Shown here piece by piece: positions 21,037 through 29,630 of a DNA stretch of 64,000 nt. The position numbers were made by a program, and so were the translations under genes. This DNA is from CBDBJQ01 sp965206405. Lineage in GTDB: Bacteria; Pseudomonadota; Alphaproteobacteria; UBA8366. The first letter of the stretch is position 1; each line of letters starts with the position of its first letter. The notes beneath the pieces were generated by a model. The model did not search any database and was not told the DNA's origin. It saw only the letters and a list, made by a program, of their open reading frames with translations. Location of the stretch: assembly GCA_965206405.1 (NCBI GenBank), contig CBDBJQ010000006.1, forward strand, positions 2,604,001-2,668,000, given 5' to 3'.

Positions 21037-21797
21037 TCAGCTGAACAGTGCGCGTAGGGCCGCCATGTCAGGCGGGCGCTTCTGGCGCAGGCCCTCCTCA
21101 AATTGCGCTGCCAATTCAGCCTCGCAACCCCGGTCGTGTGCCAGCGCCAGAAGATTGACAGTCATGCGACACGCCGCCTTCTCACTGGTCTGCTCCAGCA
21201 GGAATGCGAACATGTCGCGGAACGCTCGACGCGGAAAGAGTTGTTCCCGTTAAACCAGCCCCATCAGCGCCATGGGTTCTTTGCGTAAGGAATGGATGAC
21301 ATGGTGGTCATTGACCACATGCCATGGCTTCCGTCACGGAATGCACGACCGCGCGGCAGCGTCATCAGGGCCGAGCCCCCAAGAAACAGCTCCAGCCGAT
21401 CATCGTAGAGCCGAACCCGCAGCTGATGCCCGATGAACCGGGATGGCACGGTGTAGAGCACCTTGCGCAAGGTGAAGCCCCCGGAGGACGTGACGCGCAA
21501 CGTGACCTCCTCGTAATCCGTGGTCCGCCGCGCCGGCAAAGATCTGAGGCTCGCACGTTCCGCGTCGATACGCTTGGCATTGCGGAGGTTGATCCGGCCC
21601 ACGATCTCATCGATGAAGCGACGATAGTCTTGGAAGCTTTCGAAGTCGCGCGACCCACGCATGACCAGCGCGTCCTCGATGGTGCGCTTCAGATGACCAT
21701 TGGGGCTCTCGATGGAACCGTTCTCGTGTGCGACGCCCTTGTTGTTGCGCGTCGGCGTCATTCCATAATGGCTGCACAGGGCGTCCAAGCGGTCGGT
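21037..21797 (-). pseudogene. istA: IS21-family istA, C-terminal third (frameshifted)
   Basis: This is the C-terminal part of an IS21-type transposase with the last DDE-region motif THRNNKG-like TPTRNNKGVAHENGSIE. The frame breaks near 21300-21330, and in the shifted frame an in-frame TAA lies at 21250-21252 between GLV and REQLFPRR. The end ALRALFS is at 21037. Upstream sequence continues at 23419 beyond the IS1380 element: removing that element and one 4-bp target copy restores the codons D-L-T-D-R-L in frame. No istB follows. Confidence 0.9.
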
Positions 21798-21800
21798 TAA
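21797..21800. repeat. left 4-bp target-site duplication of the IS1380 element
   Basis: TTAA here matches TTAG at 23419-23422 in three of four bases, as expected for an aged IS1380-type duplication. Confidence 0.7.
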
Positions 21801-23418
21801 CCCGAATATTTCATGAACAGGTACCGCTAAATCCCGTATTCGTGTTATGATTCAGTTGCTTAAAATGATCAAACACGAGGATTTAGCGGTGACAGATTGT
21901 ACCCCCGACCATCTGGAATTTCCAACCTGTCGTAAACGCCAGGTAACCACCGGCTTCGATGGAGGTCATGTGACGAGCAACGGCGGCGTTTTGCTGCTGC
22001 GCGGGGCGGATCACCTGCCGGGATTGACGGCATCGCTTGCCCGGCGGCTGTCCGACGACCGGCAGGCGGGCAAGGTTGAGCACAGTTTGCGAGATATGCT
22101 GCGGCAACGGATCTACAGCCTGCCCCTGGGTTACGAGGACCTGAACGACCACGACGCCCTGCGCCACGACCAGGCATTGCAGACGGCGGCCGATCGGGAT
22201 CAGCCGCTAGCCAGTCCGTCGACGCTATGCCGGTTCGAGAACACGGCCGACCGCCAGGTGGCCTGGGCCGCGCACGAGGTCCTGATAGAGACCTTCATCG
22301 CCTCGTGCAAACACCCGCCCGACGAACTGGTCCTCGACTTCGACGCCACCGACGATGCGGTTCACGGCCACCAGGAGGGCCGTTTCTTTCAGGCCTGTTA
22401 CGACCACGACTGTTTCCTGCCGCTTTATGTGTTCTGTGGCGATCAGCTTCCGGTCAGCTACCTGCGGCCCTCGAACATCGACGGCGCCAAACACGCCTGG
22501 GCGATCCTGGCCCTGCTGGTGCGGCGCCTGCGCCGGGTCTGGCCGAAGGTGCGGATCATCCTGCGCGGGGATTCCGGCTTCTGCCGCCACCGCATGATGG
22601 ACTGGTGCGACCGGCATGATGTGGACTATATCGTCGGCATCGCCAGGAACACCCGCCTGAACGATCTGGCGGAGCCGTGGCTGGACCGGTCGGCCCGGGA
22701 CTTTGAGGCGTCGGGGGAGAAACAGCGCCTGTTCGGCGAATTTACCTACGCCGCCGGCACCTGGCGCAGCGAACGCCGGGTCATCGCGCGGATCGAGCAT
22801 TCGGCCAAAGGGGCCAACCCCCGCTATATCGTCACCAGCCTTCCGGGCAACGCACAGGCGTTGTACGAGGAACGATACTGCGCCCGCGGCGAGATGGAAA
22901 ACCGCATCAAGGAACAGCAACTCGACCTCTTCGCCGACCGCACCAGCTGCCACAAATGGTGGCCCAACCAGTTCCGCTTGCTGCTCTCCGCTCTCGCCTA
23001 CACCCTCATGGAAGCCATCCGCCGGATCGGCCTCACCGGCACCCGCATGGCCCGCGCCCGGTGCGGAACCATTCGCCTGCGCCTGTTGAAGATCGGCGCC
23101 ATCATCCAGCGGAACACCCGCCGGGTCCGCTTTATGATGTCCAGTGCCTGCCCCGACGAGGACCTGTTCCGCCTCGTCGCCCGCAGGCTGGTCCCAGACT
23201 AGCCGGGGAAAACCCCGGCTTCACCATTCAGGGAAATGCGCGGGGCGCAGGTGCTTCCGCCTGCCCGCAATCCGCAAAAAGACCGGCTCAGCCGCCAAAT
23301 ATACCGGCTGAACGCCAGGCTCTGCCCGAATACACAGGAAATCTATGTCAGAGACACCACGAAAAGCCGAATTGAGGCGGAAAACCAACCGGCCGGACGT
23401 CTTCATGAAATATTCGGG
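21801..23418 (+). mobile_element. IS1380-family insertion sequence, complete (1618 bp)
   Basis: The ends are perfect inverted repeats beginning CCCGAATATTTCATGAA on the left and the reverse complement on the right. One intact transposase gene lies inside, with about 215 bases of non-coding sequence after it. The element splits istA and is flanked by a near-identical 4-bp target duplication. Confidence 0.93.
21847..23202 (+). CDS. IS1380-family transposase
   Basis: An intact 451-residue DDE transposase. Catalytic residues are visible: Asp in LVLDFDATDD near residue 163, Asp in ILRGDSGFC near 241 and Glu in ARGEMENRIKE near 356. The motif TSNGGVLLLR near the N-terminus is also typical. No frameshift or stop is present, so it may still be active. 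ATG at 21847 is used; a second ATG follows 6 codons later. Confidence 0.95.
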   Translation: MIQLLKMIKHEDLAVTDCTPDHLEFPTCRKRQVTTGFDGGHVTSNGGVLLLRGADHLPGLTASLARRLSDDRQAGKVEHSLRDMLRQRIYSLPLGYEDLNDHDALRHDQALQTAADRDQPLASPSTLCRFENTADRQVAWAAHEVLIETFIASCKHPPDELVLDFDATDDAVHGHQEGRFFQACYDHDCFLPLYVFCGDQLPVSYLRPSNIDGAKHAWAILALLVRRLRRVWPKVRIILRGDSGFCRHRMMDWCDRHDVDYIVGIARNTRLNDLAEPWLDRSARDFEASGEKQRLFGEFTYAAGTWRSERRVIARIEHSAKGANPRYIVTSLPGNAQALYEERYCARGEMENRIKEQQLDLFADRTSCHKWWPNQFRLLLSALAYTLMEAIRRIGLTGTRMARARCGTIRLRLLKIGAIIQRNTRRVRFMMSSACPDEDLFRLVARRLVPD

Positions 23419-23937
23419 TTAGATCGGCCTGGGATGACTTATCCAGGTTCTTGAAGGCCGCCGACAGGCTGTCAGTTCTATGGTTGTGTGGCACGCCACC
23501 GAGCGTCCAGAGGGCGTTCTGCAATCCCCTCAAGCCAGCGCCACATAGCTTTCGCCGCCCAGCACGACGTGGGCGTGCTGAAACCCGCTATAGGAAAGCC
23601 GGAAGTGATACAGCCGATGGTCCAGTGCTTCACCGGCAATGGTCACGCCCGACTTGCCTATGGCGGTGAAATCCGACAGGCCCATCTTGCCCGGTGTGTG
23701 GGTCTGCCGGAAAATGACGCCCTGTGCAGGGCCGTGTTCCGCATTCCAGGCGCGTATCCGTCGCTCCAGAGTCCGTCGGATGCCCGTGCCCAGATCAGAA
23801 TGCCGGCGCAGAAGCTCCTCGTAAACCGCCACGGGCCGGATCCCCGGTGAGGACCGCAGAAGCGGCACGACCTCTGCAACAAAAATATCCGCCAGCGGGT
23901 CCGGGCGTCGCCGGCCGCGAGGGGCCTTCTTCTGTAG
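23419..23937 (-). pseudogene. istA: IS21-family istA, central part (frameshifted)
   Basis: In the minus strand the frame reads LQKKAPRGRRRPDPLADIF, then PVAVYEELLRRHSDLG, FTAIGKSGV (first catalytic region SDFT) and YVALA. Two extra bases near 23525-23533 break the frame before GLQNALWTLGGVP. The 5' end joins the N-terminal fragment beyond the IS5-type element and the 3' end joins the C-terminal fragment beyond IS1380. Confidence 0.9.
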
Positions 23938-24912
23938 ACCTGATTCACAATAACATCAGGTAGCTGAGAACGGATGTATCCTTACCGATTTGGTCAGGCT
24001 GTTTTCAAATTCATGTTTGCCAGCGCCCCGACGTTCTTGGCAATCATGTTTTCCTGCCGGTTGCCGCGGTGAGTTTCGGCAAATATTCCGAACTTTTTCA
24101 TCCGGCCAATACCGTGCTCCACGCCGATACGTAGCTTTGCGTGCCAAGCGTTGTAAGTTTTCTGTTCGTCCGTAAGGGGGTGGTTCTTTGAGGCTTTGAG
24201 CGGGATTTCAAGCGATGTTCCCAGATAACCGAGATCACCAAGTACAAGCACACCCGGTGGCTTATCCACGCGCGCCTCGTCGTAGATACGCTTGTCATGT
24301 GCGCGCCCGGGTTGCGCCGGACCAACCGCCAGAACCCGTTTTTTGTCATCGGTGATGATCTGATGTGAGGCCGTGTGGTGCTTTTTCTTGCCGGAATACT
24401 TCGCCTTGCGATGCGAGAGCTTTTTCGGGCGTTGAACCGGACGCTCCGTGCCATCAATCATCAGGTAAAGCAGGTCATCCCTCTCTGACGCCGACAGCCT
24501 GATCTTGCGCTCCGGCATCCGGAAATGTCCTGCCATCAATTCTGTCATGGCAGCAATCCGACGGCAAACCGTAGGGGACGAGACACCGAACAGAAGACCC
24601 ATAAAGGCCTGACTGGTATAGGTGCGATAATACATCAAGCAGAGCAGCAATTGCTCGGCAAATTCCAAACGGTAGTTCATCCCGCCACCGATCGCGCGTT
24701 GTCTGTCTTCACGTGAAAGCCGGTGGTGCTCACGTTCAAGCCAGATCGGATGAAGAACAACAACCAATGCCTCGAAATCCTGAAGACGGATACCTGAAAG
24801 GCGGAAAAACAAATCAGCGCGCCCCCGCAAAACCTTCAAAACCCTCATAGACAAGCCCTCACTCTCCATTGAGCCATGAACATCGCTGAAAATCGGCTAT
24901 TGCGCAACAGGT
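23938..24912 (-). mobile_element. IS5-family (ISL2-like) insertion sequence, about 975 bp
   Basis: Imperfect terminal inverted repeats (ACCTGATTCACAATA left, ACCTGTTGCGCAATA right, 13 of 18 over the longer end) bound one transposase gene. It is inserted in the 5' part of istA. A clear target duplication was not seen. Confidence 0.8.
23994..24869 (-). CDS. IS5-family (ISL2 group) DDE transposase
   Basis: The 291-residue protein has an N-terminal HTH region (TYTSQAFMGLLFGVSSPTVCRRI) and a DDE_Tnp_4 catalytic domain: Asp in MIDGTERP near residue 139, Asp in LGDLGYLG near 215 and Glu in IGVEHGIGRMK near 255. It is uninterrupted. The C-terminus NVGALANMN is typical. Probably active or recently active. 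Confidence 0.93.
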   Translation of the reverse strand: MESEGLSMRVLKVLRGRADLFFRLSGIRLQDFEALVVVLHPIWLEREHHRLSREDRQRAIGGGMNYRLEFAEQLLLCLMYYRTYTSQAFMGLLFGVSSPTVCRRIAAMTELMAGHFRMPERKIRLSASERDDLLYLMIDGTERPVQRPKKLSHRKAKYSGKKKHHTASHQIITDDKKRVLAVGPAQPGRAHDKRIYDEARVDKPPGVLVLGDLGYLGTSLEIPLKASKNHPLTDEQKTYNAWHAKLRIGVEHGIGRMKKFGIFAETHRGNRQENMIAKNVGALANMNLKTA

Positions 24913-25060
24913 TTTGTGATGGTAAAGTTGGGTCGGCTTGCAGCCGATAGCCCGTTGCCTGGCTGATCCCCGCCTTGGCGGCGGCAACGGGAACGGAATG
25001 GGTCGATCTGAGCGCCATAAAGAGCCTCATTTGTTGGTCAGTGACATGACAGCCCGGCAT
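24913..25060 (-). pseudogene. istA: IS21-family istA, N-terminal part
   Basis: The frame starts with ATG at 25060 after an AAGGGGA site and reads MPGCHVTDQQMRLFM, then AAAKAGISQATGYRLQADP, the N-terminal HTH of IstA-type transposases. It is broken after LPSQ by the IS5-type element; the continuation KKAPRGRRR is at about 23925. Confidence 0.9.
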
Positions 25061-25154
25061 GAACGATCCCCTTCGCAGAAAATCTTTCCATATCCGAGCC
25101 GATCACGACCGTCAGACCCGCCCGATTGGGGCGAAACGCGGGGGTTGGACCTCT

Positions 25155-25239
25155 CCAGTCGGGCTACGCCCCCTACGAGCCCCCCGCGTTCTCATCCTGA
25201 TTGACGCTGGACTCTCATCTTTTTTGTCGCGCTGCACCC
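25155..25239. repeat. right copy of the ~85-bp direct repeat flanking the island
   Basis: Matches 19191-19283 in direct orientation. The two copies enclose the toxin-antitoxin pair and all insertion-sequence remnants. Confidence 0.9.
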
Positions 25240-25259
25240 GGTTGCAAAGCGGCCAATAC

Positions 25260-25472
25260 CGCCTCCAGCTCCGGTGCGATACGGTCGCCCGGAACCTGCT
25301 GTCAAGGGCGGCGCCAGAAGGCACCACCATTCAGCAAACCGTCGATGCCACAGGCTGGAAACCGCACACAGTGCGTGGTGCAATCGCTGGAACCATTAAG
25401 AAGAAGCTTGGGCTCAATGTTGTCTCCGAAAAGGCCGACGGTCGCGGGCGGGTCTATCGGATCGCTTCCTGA
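25260..25472 (+). pseudogene. DUF3489 protein, C-terminal remnant
   Basis: The frame ends with the DUF3489 domain: APEGTTIQQTVDATGW, then KPHTVRGAIAGTIKKKLGL and GRGRVYRIAS. DUF3489 proteins are small helix-turn-helix-like proteins often found in integrated elements. Upstream codons within the same frame run through the direct repeat and show no similarity, so the 5' part is missing and no credible start is present. Confidence 0.7.
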
Positions 25473-25515
25473 TCCACTCGACTTCATGGTGTCGGGTGGA
25501 AGGCTCGGCTATTCG

Positions 25516-26793
25516 TCAAAGTGCAAGCGCCTTTTCCAGATCTTCATGTTGGAAGGCGCTTTCCATGCGGCGTATTTCAGTTTCAGGGGCGCCACGCTTA
25601 TGGGCAAAATCGCGCCAGTTCTGAACAACCGATGCAGCGTCTTTGATTAGTTCATCGGCGTCGGATCGCTTCAAAGCAAACTCCTCGGCAACAGACCTAA
25701 GGAGGTCGATCGAGCACGTGCCATCATCGAAATCAATGTTTATCGACAGAATGCGAGGCCTGAGATCTTCCGGCATCGGATTGATGTCGTAGGCCGGAGA
25801 TAAGGTCCAACCGAGTTGTCCAAGCCACAAGAAGCCGTGATTGCGTAAGTGGTCATCCGTGTTTGAAGTGAGGATCGAAAAGGCGATCCTCCTGAAGATC
25901 TCCGGTCTATCGCCCGCCGCATCGGCGCCATGCTCAGTCAGTGCATCAACGATCTCAAGATAGCTTCCGCGTTCGCCATCACGATGTTCGGTCATCGACA
26001 TCGCTGAAAGAAAAGGAATGCGTTCATCCCCATTTCGATCAAATCGACGGGACAGAAAGATCGGCCGGCCGTTGTTCTCCACGACGTCATGGTGCGCCAC
26101 ATTGATTCCTGCGGTGGTCGCAATATCGAGAGCAATGGCCTGCCACCGTTCCATGGAGTATTCGTCGGTCTCCTTTGGAAACTTCGCAATGGAAAGATGT
26201 CCGTGCTGGTCAATCACCGACGCCTTTGGCCGCGCACCACCAAGGGAGGATCCTGGCGCAAAGATCAGAAGAAGATCTTCGTCCGTTTCTTCGCCGCGCA
26301 AGATGCGTTCGGAAGCACCCAGCAACTGTCCCAGCGCCACTATGCCTGGAACCCCAATCGCTTGCGGTGCCTGAAAGATCTCGTCACCTTCCCACCGAAA
26401 TCGTAGGGCTCCAAGCCGCGTTTCATCGGAAACACCCAGTAGGTAATCGGCTTCCTGAAGCGTCCGAACCGGCCGTCCTTCCCGCTCCGCCTGCCGGCGT
26501 TCCCGCCGGCGCATCAAGGTGCGCCCCCAAGTGTCGGGTGCAGAATCGCCGAGGGTCCCGAACATGTCCTGACCCGCGGGCGGTCGGAAGATTCCCGGAC
26601 CAATCGGCAGCGACGGATCGATGGAAAGACTTTCTGCAGACGCAACCCAGCCCGGATCATACTCGAATGTTACGGTTTCACGCCCACGCGCCGGATGTCG
26701 TCGCATCAATCCGATCCGGCGACATTGGTCTCGCCAATCCAGGAATACCTCAACGTCAGCCACCGTCAGATGCCTTTCGAGGCTTGGCGACAT
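25516..26793 (-). CDS. hipA: HipA-type serine/threonine kinase toxin
   Basis: HipA kinases phosphorylate a translation target (GltX in E. coli) and induce dormancy. Motifs are complete: the P-loop-like SSLGGARPKA, the catalytic loop TSNTDDHLRNHG and the metal-binding SPAYDINP. With ATG at 26793 the protein has 425 residues; a longer upstream reading overlaps hipB too far and has no similarity. It overlaps the 3' end of hipB by 38 bases. It does not carry a separate HipS-like N-terminal gene. GC content is lower than in the surrounding housekeeping genes, consistent with transfer. Confidence 0.92.
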   Translation of the reverse strand: MSPSLERHLTVADVEVFLDWRDQCRRIGLMRRHPARGRETVTFEYDPGWVASAESLSIDPSLPIGPGIFRPPAGQDMFGTLGDSAPDTWGRTLMRRRERRQAEREGRPVRTLQEADYLLGVSDETRLGALRFRWEGDEIFQAPQAIGVPGIVALGQLLGASERILRGEETDEDLLLIFAPGSSLGGARPKASVIDQHGHLSIAKFPKETDEYSMERWQAIALDIATTAGINVAHHDVVENNGRPIFLSRRFDRNGDERIPFLSAMSMTEHRDGERGSYLEIVDALTEHGADAAGDRPEIFRRIAFSILTSNTDDHLRNHGFLWLGQLGWTLSPAYDINPMPEDLRPRILSINIDFDDGTCSIDLLRSVAEEFALKRSDADELIKDAASVVQNWRDFAHKRGAPETEIRRMESAFQHEDLEKALAL

Positions 26794-27091
26794 AAGCGCG
26801 CTTGGGCAGTTCTTGCCTAGCGATATCCTGCCCGACCTCGTCATGCCTTGGGTCTGCGACATCCTCGAGGCGTTCAAGCAGGTTCAGCGCTTGTAGGACG
26901 GCAGCAACGATGCCGATACTGACAGCTGGGTCTCCCTTTTCGATTCGGGCAAGTGTCGGGCGCGATGTCGCCGCTCGGCTTGCAACGACATCCATTGGAA
27001 GCTTACGCCGAAGGCGTGCTTCCTGAATGTCTTCACCCAACTTGCGCAAAGCGCGGCGCGATGCGGGTGGCGGTCGATGCGGTGTCGGCAT
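26756..27091 (-). CDS. hipB: HipB-like antitoxin, XRE helix-turn-helix
   Basis: A 111-residue DNA-binding protein with an XRE HTH: GEDIQEARLRRKLPMDVVA, then ATSRPTLARIEKGDPAVS. The tail after residue 80 is charged and probably contacts HipA. It is upstream of and overlaps hipA. The ATG at 27091 abuts a perfect 20-bp inverted repeat and lacks a clear Shine-Dalgarno site, so translation and transcription are probably both sensitive to HipB binding. Confidence 0.9.
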   Translation of the reverse strand: MPTPHRPPPASRRALRKLGEDIQEARLRRKLPMDVVASRAATSRPTLARIEKGDPAVSIGIVAAVLQALNLLERLEDVADPRHDEVGQDIARQELPKRAYVAKPRKASDGG

Positions 27092-27146
27092 AATGATATC
27101 TTCGTATTACACAAGAACATTAATATGTAATACGAAGATATCATTA
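27091..27146 (-). promoter_or_regulatory. hipBA operator: perfect 20-bp inverted repeat
   Basis: TAATGATATCTTCGTATTAC (27091-27110) and its exact reverse complement (27127-27146) are separated by 16 bases. The inner end overlaps the hipB start codon. A candidate promoter, TTGATT with 17 bases to TACATA, runs through the distal arm, so bound antitoxin would block RNA polymerase. Confidence 0.85.
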
Positions 27147-27325
27147 AATCAAGGTGAATGGCGGAGCTTCGGAGAGTTTGGCAGTTACTCCTTAGTTCCG
27201 AACCCTAACAACCTCAAACACTCGGCGCAGCTTACGAAACTTCTTGCCTCTCAGACGCTGCGCATCCCTCCCGTATTCAATAGCGTCACAGAACTGTTCT
27301 GACGGCCCGTCAAGAACTTCGGCCA

Positions 27326-28216
27326 TCAAAGCTCCAGTTTCGCATCCCTTCTCGCGAAGCCACGCACGACCAGGGCAACGCCCGTGACGCTCACCGTGAA
27401 ACCTAGCAGTGCCGCAGCGGTGAACATCTCGTCAAAAATGAAAAAGGCCATCACGGCTACGGTCGGCGGCGTCAGGTAGAAGAGACTCGAGACCTTGAGC
27501 GCCTGGTCGTTCCGCAGCATAAACAGTAGCAGGGTATGGGCGCCCAGCGATACCACCAGCACCTGCCAGGCCAGAGCGCCAATAAAATGCGGATTCCAGT
27601 CGATTTCCATGGTCTCGAAAGCCAGTGCGCCAAGGCCCGTGGTGACCGTGGCCACGGCAGCCTGGATTGCGTTGCCTGTAACCAGGTTCATGCCGGTGCA
27701 GAATCGCCGCTGATAGAGCGTCCCAGCCGTTATACAGACCAGCCCGATGCCCACCGGCGACAGGTTTGCGGCATTGATCTCGCCGAGACCGAGCTTGTCG
27801 TGGACCACAAGGACAAGCCCCACAAGGCCCAGGAGGACGCCCGCACACTGGGTCAGGGGAACCCGACTCCAGGACAGCAGGCTCACCAGGCCCAGGGTCA
27901 GAACCGGTTGCATCCCGAGTACCAGCGAAACCATTCCAGCCGAGGCGCCGCGGTCAAGCGAGACGAAGGTTCCGCTGAGATAGAGCCCCTGGACCAGGAA
28001 GCCGACGAACCCGATATGCCCCGCAGTTCGCATGTCGCGCGGCCAGGGCGCACGAAGCACCAGGCCAATGAGCAGGAAAGCGCCTGTGACCAGAAGCAGG
28101 CGCAGCCACATGAAGGTCAGTGGCTCGGCATAGGGGAGTCCGTATTTCGCTCCGACGAAAGCGGAACTCCATAACAGTACGAACAGGAACGGCCCGAGCC
28201 TGACCACCCACGACAT
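27326..28216 (-). CDS. EamA/DMT superfamily transporter
   Basis: A 296-residue inner-membrane protein with about ten hydrophobic segments arranged as two EamA repeats (around residues 10-135 and 150-285). N-terminal GPFLFVLLWSSAFVGAKYGL is typical. Family members export amino acids, purines or other metabolites. Its substrate is unknown. It is upstream of the ketopantoate-reductase-like gene on the opposite side of a 128-base gap filled with imperfect GC-rich repeats. Confidence 0.87.
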   Translation of the reverse strand: MSWVVRLGPFLFVLLWSSAFVGAKYGLPYAEPLTFMWLRLLLVTGAFLLIGLVLRAPWPRDMRTAGHIGFVGFLVQGLYLSGTFVSLDRGASAGMVSLVLGMQPVLTLGLVSLLSWSRVPLTQCAGVLLGLVGLVLVVHDKLGLGEINAANLSPVGIGLVCITAGTLYQRRFCTGMNLVTGNAIQAAVATVTTGLGALAFETMEIDWNPHFIGALAWQVLVVSLGAHTLLLFMLRNDQALKVSSLFYLTPPTVAVMAFFIFDEMFTAAALLGFTVSVTGVALVVRGFARRDAKLEL

Positions 28217-28344
28217 CTACGGTCGCCTTGCAGGGTCTTCAGGAGAGAGAGTCAGGAGGGAGGCCGGGCAGGCCAGAACGGGCAGCCCAGGACGGGTAGT
28301 CAGGAGGGCGGTCCCGTGCCGGCGCTCGTATTCGCGGGGTGTCC

Positions 28345-29415
28345 CTAGGCGGCCTTCTCGCGGTTCTGCTCCAGCCAGCCATCGACGAGAGCAACCGTTT
28401 CATCTATCGCATCGAGCTGCAGCCCACGCCCGGCACCGACCGTCTGCACCAGGCGGTCGACCCTTTCGATGTTCGGCGCTCCGGCCGCAAGCGCGCGTGC
28501 CGCCGAAGACGGCGTGATCAGGGATTCGGCCGCGTTCGCGTACTTGTCGAACGGCACCATGTCCGCAGGATCGGCCCCAAGCCCGACGCACAGCTCCGCC
28601 ACCCACTCATAGATTTTTCGGGACTCGTCGAGATCCGTGTGCACGGCATCGCGAATCGGGCGCATGTCGTCGGCCTGGACGCATCGGTAGTTCCCAGCGA
28701 TCAGCATGCACCACTTCGCCATCGGGACGAAGATCGATTCATAGACACGCAGCTTGACCGGGATTTCGAGCGATTCACCATCGGCGTCGAAACGGGCATC
28801 CTGGATGTCTTTTTCAAGCCGGCGCAGGATCGTGGTGTGGGCATCCGATTCGAAACGGGCCGATTTGAAATTCGTCGGCAGCCGCACCTGGAGCACATTG
28901 ACCGGCTCTTCCGGCGGCCGGAACGCTTGCGGGTCTGGGCTGCAAAGGGTCATCAGCGCGGGATCGATGCCGTCCCAGACAATCGCATCGGCGTAGCTGT
29001 CCCGGCATGCATCGGTGTCGAGCCCGGGAATTCTCTTGAGGTAGGGCAATGGCGGCATATTCATGATCGACATGCAGGGTAGGCCCGCACCGGTGACGCG
29101 ATGCAACAGGTCGCGCACCTCGGGCGAGCGGTATTGCGGTTCCTGCATGGCCAGGACGGCGAGATCGAAATCGTTCACATCCACCGCGCCCGGACCTGCC
29201 GCCGCCAGCGCGCCGCCAAGATCCTGCGAGCGGATTTCCAGCAGCCCGTCACGGCCCCTGATCGGCATCCGGATGACGGCGCCCTCCGCATTGATCAGAT
29301 CGACTTCAGCAGGCAGGCAAATCAGTGTTGCCGAATGGCCGGCCATCAAAAGTTTGGTGGCAAGCAGGGAGCCGTAGGACGCCCCTAAAATCAAGACATT
29401 GTGTTTTTCAGTCAT
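28345..29415 (-). CDS. ketopantoate-reductase-like NAD(P)-binding protein
   Basis: The N-terminus VLILGASYGSLLATKLLMAGH is a Rossmann nucleotide-binding motif of the PanE/ApbA type. The C-terminal half is helical with YANAAESLITPSSAARALAAG resembling the catalytic domain of that family. At 356 residues it is longer than PanE (about 300), and the usual catalytic lysine motif is not obvious, so it probably reduces another 2-oxo acid or is a divergent homologue. Starts with ATG after a GGGAACA region; divergent from the dioxygenase gene. Confidence 0.65.
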   Translation of the reverse strand: MTEKHNVLILGASYGSLLATKLLMAGHSATLICLPAEVDLINAEGAVIRMPIRGRDGLLEIRSQDLGGALAAAGPGAVDVNDFDLAVLAMQEPQYRSPEVRDLLHRVTGAGLPCMSIMNMPPLPYLKRIPGLDTDACRDSYADAIVWDGIDPALMTLCSPDPQAFRPPEEPVNVLQVRLPTNFKSARFESDAHTTILRRLEKDIQDARFDADGESLEIPVKLRVYESIFVPMAKWCMLIAGNYRCVQADDMRPIRDAVHTDLDESRKIYEWVAELCVGLGADPADMVPFDKYANAAESLITPSSAARALAAGAPNIERVDRLVQTVGAGRGLQLDAIDETVALVDGWLEQNREKAA

Positions 29416-29630
29416 CCGCTTGTTCCCTCACCCCGCAAAAGCGCCCCTGGAAAACATACCTCCCAAGATCCCACCCCTAAAAAGCACGTCCCGCGCTCTA
29501 TTACCAGAACCCGCACGGGCCGAAACCGCCCCGATTGCTTCGATTTTTACTTCCGGTTTTCTTAGCAGGCCTTTTGATTTTTAGTGGGCCAGATAGATTT
29601 TTTGACATGGGACGAGCGAGGAATCAGGCC

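Noticed and set aside
27150..27325. tRNA-like sequence around AGTTCCGAACCCT as an attachment site for the hipBA region
   Set aside because: No cloverleaf could be formed and no acceptor stem was found.
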